A stretch of 64,000 bases of DNA from Allgaiera indica (GTDB lineage: Bacteria; Pseudomonadota; Alphaproteobacteria; Rhodobacterales; Rhodobacteraceae), in NCBI RefSeq assembly GCF_900106675.1, contig NZ_FNOB01000002.1, forward strand, positions 248,001 through 312,000, read 5' to 3'. The notes under the pieces were generated by a model. That model saw only the letters and a list, made by a program, of their open reading frames with translations, was not told the origin of the DNA and searched no databases. Shown piece by piece: positions 59,986 through 64,000 of the stretch. Numbering within the stretch: the stretch's first letter is position 1; each line of letters opens with the position of its first letter. The position numbers and the translations under genes are program-made.

Positions 59986-61850
59986 ATACCGCCGCCCTGT
60001 CGCGCAAGGGCCGCCGCGCCCTGCAATCCGAGGCCCAGCGCACCTATGGCGTGCCCGGCCCCGCCGCACTGGCCCTGCACGAGGCCTACATGGCGCTGAA
60101 CCACAAGGATGCGGTCACCGCGACGACCCGCGCGCAGGAGGTGTCGCGATCGCATCCCGACAGCCAGCACCCCTGGGTGATCCTTGGTATCGTCGCGCTG
60201 AACCGGCATGAGGCCGAAACCGCGCGGCGGTTCTTCGAGGAAGCCCGGCGCGTGGCACCGGACGCGCCGCAGCCGCTGGCGGGGCTGGGCAAGGCGCTGG
60301 TGTTGCAGGGCGATGTCTTCGCCGCCGTCGATCTGTTCGCCGCGGCGCTTCAGGCCGGCAGTTCCGACCGCCCGATGATCCGGCTGTATGCCGATCTGAT
60401 GTCCAGCATGAACCGGTTGACCGAGGTGGCGCGAACCCTCGAACGCGCCGCCGCCCGCCTGCGCGACCCCGCACTCTACCATATGCTGGCCGAGATCTAT
60501 CTGACGGCCGAGGAATACCCCAAGGCGATCGCGGCCTTCGACGCCGAATATGCCCTGGCGCCCGAGACCGCCGATGCGCGGATCGGCCAGGTCAAGGCGG
60601 CGCAGTATCGCCACGATCACGCGCGCGCCGAACAGCTGACCGCCGCGTTGCTGACCGAGATGCCCGACCGCGACGAGTTGATCAGCCTGCGCATGACGGC
60701 GCTGCGCAACCTCGGCCGCGCCGAGGAAGCGCTGCATCTGCTCGACGCCCAATTCAGCGCGCCGATCTACTACAAGCGTGCCCTCGCGGTCGCCGCGCAT
60801 GTCTATCTTGACCAGGGCGCGCGCCAGGCCGCGGGCCATGCCTTCCGCGCCGCCGATGCGCTGACCGACGAGGAATCGCTTTGGTCCGGGCGCGCCTATG
60901 GCACCTTTTGCTTCGGCGAGGGCCGCTTCGACGAGGGCGCCCCCTTCTACGCAAGGCGCCAGCCCGAGGCCAATCGGCACAAGATTCCGTTCGCCAGCTC
61001 AGCCCCCGAAAATCTGGCCGGCCGCAAGCGGCTTTATCTGATGCAGGAACAGGGGATCGGCGATCAACTTGCGCTGATGCCCCTGATCGCGCTGGCGCCG
61101 CTGGCCGAGGGGGCGGAGATCACCTTTGTCGGCGACCCTCGGATGGAGGCGGCGCTGAGGGGCAATACCCTTGGGCTGCGCTTTCGAGAAGAGATCGAAT
61201 TCACCAAGGAACAGATCGCCGGCGGCGAAATCATCTTTGTGGGCGATCTGACCCGTTACCTGCCGGCGCGGCCCCGCGCGGCGCCGCTGGGCGGCTACCT
61301 GCGCCCCGATCCGGCGCGGGTGGCCCAGTTGCGAAAACGCTACCGTGACATGGCGACGGGGGCGCCGGTGGTCGGCGTCGCCTGGCGTTCGGGCGACCGT
61401 CTGACAGGATGGCACCGTTCGGTAGCGCTGCCCGATCTGGCGGCGCGGTTGCCGGGGGGGGCGCTGGTGGTGAACCTGCAATATGGCGATTGCGCCGCCG
61501 AGTTGGCGGCGGCCAGCGCACGGCGCCCCGACCTGACCTTCCTGGACGACCCCGAGGTCGACCAGATGCGGGATCTGGCCGCGTTCCTGGCCCAGATCCA
61601 GGCGATCGACCGGATCGTGACGATCGACAACACGACCGCGCATGCTTGCGGCGCAGTCGGACATGCGGATACCCATGTGCTGTTGCCCGCCGGCGCGGAA
61701 TGCATGTGGTATTGGGGCCGCGAGGGACGGGACGATCCCTGGTTCGGGATGCTCCACCTTCACCGTCAGGCCCGGCCGCGCGACTGGTCCGCGCCGCTGG
61801 ACGCGATCGAGACCCTGTTTTCCGGCGTGGCGCACACGCGATCCGGTTGA
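59982..61850 (+). CDS. TPR-containing glycosyltransferase, candidate for flagellin glycosylation
   Basis: Protein of 622 residues. The N-terminal half has TPR repeats, for example LAEIYLTAEEYPKAIAAFDAEYALAPETADARIG near residue 165. The C-terminal half resembles the heptosyltransferase/GT41-like domain of this type of TPR enzyme, with GVAWRSGDRLTGWHRSVALPDL near residue 465, VVNLQYGDCAAELA, and IQAIDRIVTIDNTTAHACGAVGHADTHVLLP. The same layout is known in FlmG, which glycosylates flagellins in Caulobacter. The start overlaps the fusion gene (ATGA). A G8 run lies at 61454-61461 in the coding region. The exact acceptor is unknown. Confidence 0.75.
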   Translation: MNTAALSRKGRRALQSEAQRTYGVPGPAALALHEAYMALNHKDAVTATTRAQEVSRSHPDSQHPWVILGIVALNRHEAETARRFFEEARRVAPDAPQPLAGLGKALVLQGDVFAAVDLFAAALQAGSSDRPMIRLYADLMSSMNRLTEVARTLERAAARLRDPALYHMLAEIYLTAEEYPKAIAAFDAEYALAPETADARIGQVKAAQYRHDHARAEQLTAALLTEMPDRDELISLRMTALRNLGRAEEALHLLDAQFSAPIYYKRALAVAAHVYLDQGARQAAGHAFRAADALTDEESLWSGRAYGTFCFGEGRFDEGAPFYARRQPEANRHKIPFASSAPENLAGRKRLYLMQEQGIGDQLALMPLIALAPLAEGAEITFVGDPRMEAALRGNTLGLRFREEIEFTKEQIAGGEIIFVGDLTRYLPARPRAAPLGGYLRPDPARVAQLRKRYRDMATGAPVVGVAWRSGDRLTGWHRSVALPDLAARLPGGALVVNLQYGDCAAELAAASARRPDLTFLDDPEVDQMRDLAAFLAQIQAIDRIVTIDNTTAHACGAVGHADTHVLLPAGAECMWYWGREGRDDPWFGMLHLHRQARPRDWSAPLDAIETLFSGVAHTRSG

Positions 61851-61922
61851 ACCCAGCCGCGCGGCCGGCTGTAGGCGCACCTTGGTGTTCCGGAATAATC
61901 GGTGAAGCTGGGGGGGGGCGCG

Positions 61923-61946
61923 AAAAAAGCGGGGTGTGGCCCCGCT
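61923..61946 (-). terminator. Intrinsic terminator for the Gfo/Idh/MocA gene
   Basis: Hairpin AGCGGGG (61928-61934)/CCCCGCT (61940-61946) with loop TGTGG. On the minus strand it is followed by TTTTTT (61928-61923). It lies 170 bp beyond the oxidoreductase stop and faces that gene. A run of nine G at 61910-61918 adjoins it. Confidence 0.75.
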
Positions 61947-62117
61947 CAAACTCGCAACAAACTACAACTCAGAGTGTAGAAACTCAGACTGCGACAGGCA
62001 ACGCTTTGCGCCCCGTGCTCCGCGCAATACCCCGAAATGTGACATGAAATCCTCTTTCCGGCCGATTGCAGGTCCTACCTGGGGATGAAAGCCCTGCACC
62101 CCGCCTACCGGGACGGA

Positions 62118-63080
62118 TCAGGGCCGGTCGCGCAACATCGCCTCGACCAGGCGCTGCACCTCCAGCGCCTCCTGCGGGGTGGCCAGGCGATGCGGCCGGC
62201 CGGCAACGCACAGAAGCAGATCGTCAAGCTGCGCCTTCAGGGCGACGGCGCGCCGGTCGGCGGGCGCGGGCCGCACATCGGTGAAGGGGCCACCATCCGA
62301 GACGCTCTCGTCCGAGAATTCGCTGACCCGATGGCTTGCCTTGCTGCCCTTGATGGTGAATTCCTGCCGGTCGGGTTGAGCGCCGCCGACGCTGGCAAGG
62401 ATCGAGACCGGCAGGCCCGCGGGGTTTTCCAGCCGGGCAAGCAGCGCGGTTTCGCACAGCGCCGGATCCGCGGGATAGGACGGACGCGCCCAGACAAGCG
62501 ACAGCGGCCCCAGGATGCGCTGGGTGAAGAACAGGAAATGCGAGATCACCTCGCGCGTCATCCCGCCTTCGGCGCGGAACCGCAGCCAGTCGGCGGCCTG
62601 CTGCCAGGCGCGCGGCCAGGCGGAATAGGTCACGATCATGTCGACCCCCATCAGATCGCCCATCGCCCCCGATCGCGCCGCCTGGCCGATATTGCCAAGT
62701 GCCGCCCCCGCCGCCTGGGTGAAATTCACCGCCGCCGGCACGCCACTGTCCGCGAGCGCCGCCACCAGGGCCTCGCTTTCCGCCAGATCGACACCCAGGG
62801 GCTTTTCCAGGAACACCGCCTTGCCGGCCTTCGCCGCCGCCAGGGCATAGGCCTTGCGCGGGACCGGAGGGCAGGCAAGGTAGACCAGATCCGCCGCGGC
62901 GATGGCCTCGTCGGCCGTCGCGGTGATGCGCGCGGCGGGGGCCAGGGCCTGCGCCGCCGCGCAGGCAGCGGCGTCAGGATCCCACAGGGCCACCGGCGCA
63001 TAGCGCGCGTGCGGCGCCATATGTTCAAGCATCCGCCGGCCCATGATCCCCAGCCCGATGACCGCCGTCTTGACCGCCAT
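62118..63080 (-). CDS. Gfo/Idh/MocA family oxidoreductase
   Basis: NAD(P)-dependent dehydrogenase of 320 residues. The N-terminal Rossmann motif is VIGLGIMGRRMLEHM (about 7-21), then YLACPPVPRKAYALAAAKAGKAVFLEKPLGVDLAESEAL with the conserved EKP (about 90-98). The C-terminal domain has REVISHFLFFTQRILGPL near residue 180. Members oxidise or reduce sugars and sugar-like substrates. The ATG at 63080 gives the usual start; a longer frame to 63749 is in the CoA-transferase region and rejected. Substrate unknown. Confidence 0.88.
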   Translation of the reverse strand: MAVKTAVIGLGIMGRRMLEHMAPHARYAPVALWDPDAAACAAAQALAPAARITATADEAIAAADLVYLACPPVPRKAYALAAAKAGKAVFLEKPLGVDLAESEALVAALADSGVPAAVNFTQAAGAALGNIGQAARSGAMGDLMGVDMIVTYSAWPRAWQQAADWLRFRAEGGMTREVISHFLFFTQRILGPLSLVWARPSYPADPALCETALLARLENPAGLPVSILASVGGAQPDRQEFTIKGSKASHRVSEFSDESVSDGGPFTDVRPAPADRRAVALKAQLDDLLLCVAGRPHRLATPQEALEVQRLVEAMLRDRP

Positions 63081-63164
63081 GTCCGCCCCCCCTGTTGCTT
63101 GCCGTGCCGGGGCGGTTGCCGCCGGCCGCGCCACATTGGGGGGACGGCGCGGGATTGCCAAGCC

Positions 63165-63205
63165 CCTGGCGTATTTGGGGAACAATGAAAGGGGTGGCGT
63201 AGCCC
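63165..63205 (-). repeat. Diverged copy of the intergenic repeat, reverse orientation
   Basis: On the minus strand, CATTGTTCCCCAAATACGCC followed by AGGGG resembles the CATCTTGGCAAAAATACTCC core at 9478. It lies 3' of the CoA-transferase gene. Pairing around GGGGGCTACGCCACCCC is weaker than in the other copies. Confidence 0.45.
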
Positions 63206-63235
63206 CCGGCCCGCGGCGCGGGGTTGGGGCGCCGG

Positions 63236-64000
63236 TCATTCGGCGGCCGCGCGCCGGGGCGGCCCCAGGGCGCCCGATCGTGCCAGAAGTTCGAGATCCT
63301 CGGCGCCGTATCCCAGCAGCTCGGCCAGGACTTCGCCGGTATGGGCGCCCAGGAGCGGGGCGGGCGTGACCTCGACCGCGCTGTCCGACAGCTTGATCGG
63401 GCAGCCCACGGTCAGATGGCGGCCCCGGGTGGGATGATCGACCTCGACGATCGCGCCGCTTTGGCGCAGGCTTTCGTCGTCGGCGATCTCCTGCATGCTG
63501 AGGATCGGGCCGACGGGGATGCCCAGCGGATTGCAGGCCTCCATCACCTCGAACTTGGTCAGGGTCATGGTCCAGGCCTCGATCGCCTCGAACACGGTGT
63601 TGAGGCGCGGCAGGCGCGCCTCGGGGGTGGCGAAATCGGGATCCTCCACCCAGGCGGGCCGCCCGATCAGCGTGCAGATCCGCGGCCAGACCGCGGCTTG
63701 GGTGATGAAATAGGTATAGGCGTTGGGGTCGTCCTGCCAGCCCTTGCACCGCAGGATGCGGCCGGGCTGGCCGCCGCCGGAATCGTTGCCCGCGCGCGGC
63801 ACCGCCTCGTCGAACGGCAGGCCCTCGGCGAATTGCGAATATTCGCGCAAGGGGCCGTGGCGCAGCCGCTGCTGGTCGCGCAGCTTCACCCGGCAGAGGT
63901 TCAGCACGCCGTCCTGCATCGCGGCGCTGACCTTCTGGCCGCGTCCCGTCCGCTCGCGCTGAAAGAGCGCCGTGACGATTCCCAGCGCCAGATGCAGCCC
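63236..64000 (-). CDS. frc: Formyl-CoA:oxalate CoA-transferase, N-terminus outside window
   Basis: CoA-transferase family III enzyme, 254 residues visible, continuing past the window edge. It moves CoA from formyl-CoA to oxalate in oxalate degradation. Matches with E. coli Frc are close: [94 protein letters not shown]-type and the ending [26 protein letters not shown]. The catalytic aspartate lies in the missing part. No oxalyl-CoA decarboxylase gene is in the window. Confidence 0.92.
   Translation of the reverse strand, partial: GLHLALGIVTALFQRERTGRGQKVSAAMQDGVLNLCRVKLRDQQRLRHGPLREYSQFAEGLPFDEAVPRAGNDSGGGQPGRILRCKGWQDDPNAYTYFITQAAVWPRICTLIGRPAWVEDPDFATPEARLPRLNTVFEAIEAWTMTLTKFEVMEACNPLGIPVGPILSMQEIADDESLRQSGAIVEVDHPTRGRHLTVGCPIKLSDSAVEVTPAPLLGAHTGEVLAELLGYGAEDLELLARSGALGPPRRAAAE

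Noticed and set aside
1-64000. CRISPR arrays, tRNA or rRNA genes, insertion sequences
   Set aside because: No regularly spaced repeats, no tRNA-like cloverleaf, no rRNA sequence and no transposase or terminal inverted repeats were seen.

Overview
The window is high-GC DNA from an alphaproteobacterium, most likely of the order Rhodobacterales. The evidence is the alphaproteobacterial flagellar accessory genes (flbT, flaF, DUF1217, a MotE-like gene, a stand-alone SltF-type lytic transglycosylase), two MucR/Ros regulators, two exact CtrA boxes, and the GC-rich intergenic hairpin repeats seen in that group. The genus cannot be decided from the sequence. No rRNA, tRNA, insertion sequence, prophage or CRISPR array was seen.

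Layout. 1-2761 (minus): a chemoreceptor cut off by the window edge and a secreted Cache-like sensor protein. 2881-7113 (minus): a PotABCD-type polyamine ABC transporter. 7427-16364: housekeeping genes, namely an M20 amidohydrolase, mazG, a nucleoside hydrolase, selO, an EEP-family hydrolase, an SDR dehydrogenase, the division-site operon minCDE and a glyoxalase-like gene. 16377-57176: a nearly complete flagellar cluster of about 40 genes arranged as divergent and convergent operons. It covers the export apparatus (FliI, FliH, FliP, FliQ, FliR, FlhA, FlhB), MS and C rings (FliF, FliG, FliM, FliN), rod, rings and hook (FlgB, FlgC, FlgD, FlgE, FlgF, FlgG, FlgH, FlgI, FliE, FlgA, FlgJ, FliK), filament (flagellin, FlgK, FlgL, FlaF, FlbT, FlgN-like) and motor (MotA, MotB, FliL, MotE-like). 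57395-61850: a three-gene cassette of an unknown tail-anchored protein, a glycosyltransferase-FkbM methyltransferase fusion and a TPR glycosyltransferase resembling flagellin glycosyltransferases. 61923-64000 (minus): a Gfo/Idh/MocA oxidoreductase and the C-terminal part of formyl-CoA transferase.

Regulation is concentrated in the cluster. It encodes an RpoH-like sigma factor, two winged-helix response regulators whose receiver domains lack the phospho-acceptor aspartate, and two MucR-type proteins, one with an incomplete zinc site. Exact CtrA boxes (TTAA-N7-TTAA) lie upstream of flagellin and of the sigma factor gene. A recurrent AT-rich motif, roughly GCAAGNATWAA, occurs in almost every flagellar intergenic region and twice inside predicted promoters. 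The cluster has no fliO, fliD, flgM or fliA, and its FliM lacks the usual N-terminal CheY-binding motif. The most promising less-described parts are the regulatory hub at 50387-54395, the repeated motif, the putative surface-modification cassette, and the unknown genes at 31666, 42488, 51421 and 57395.
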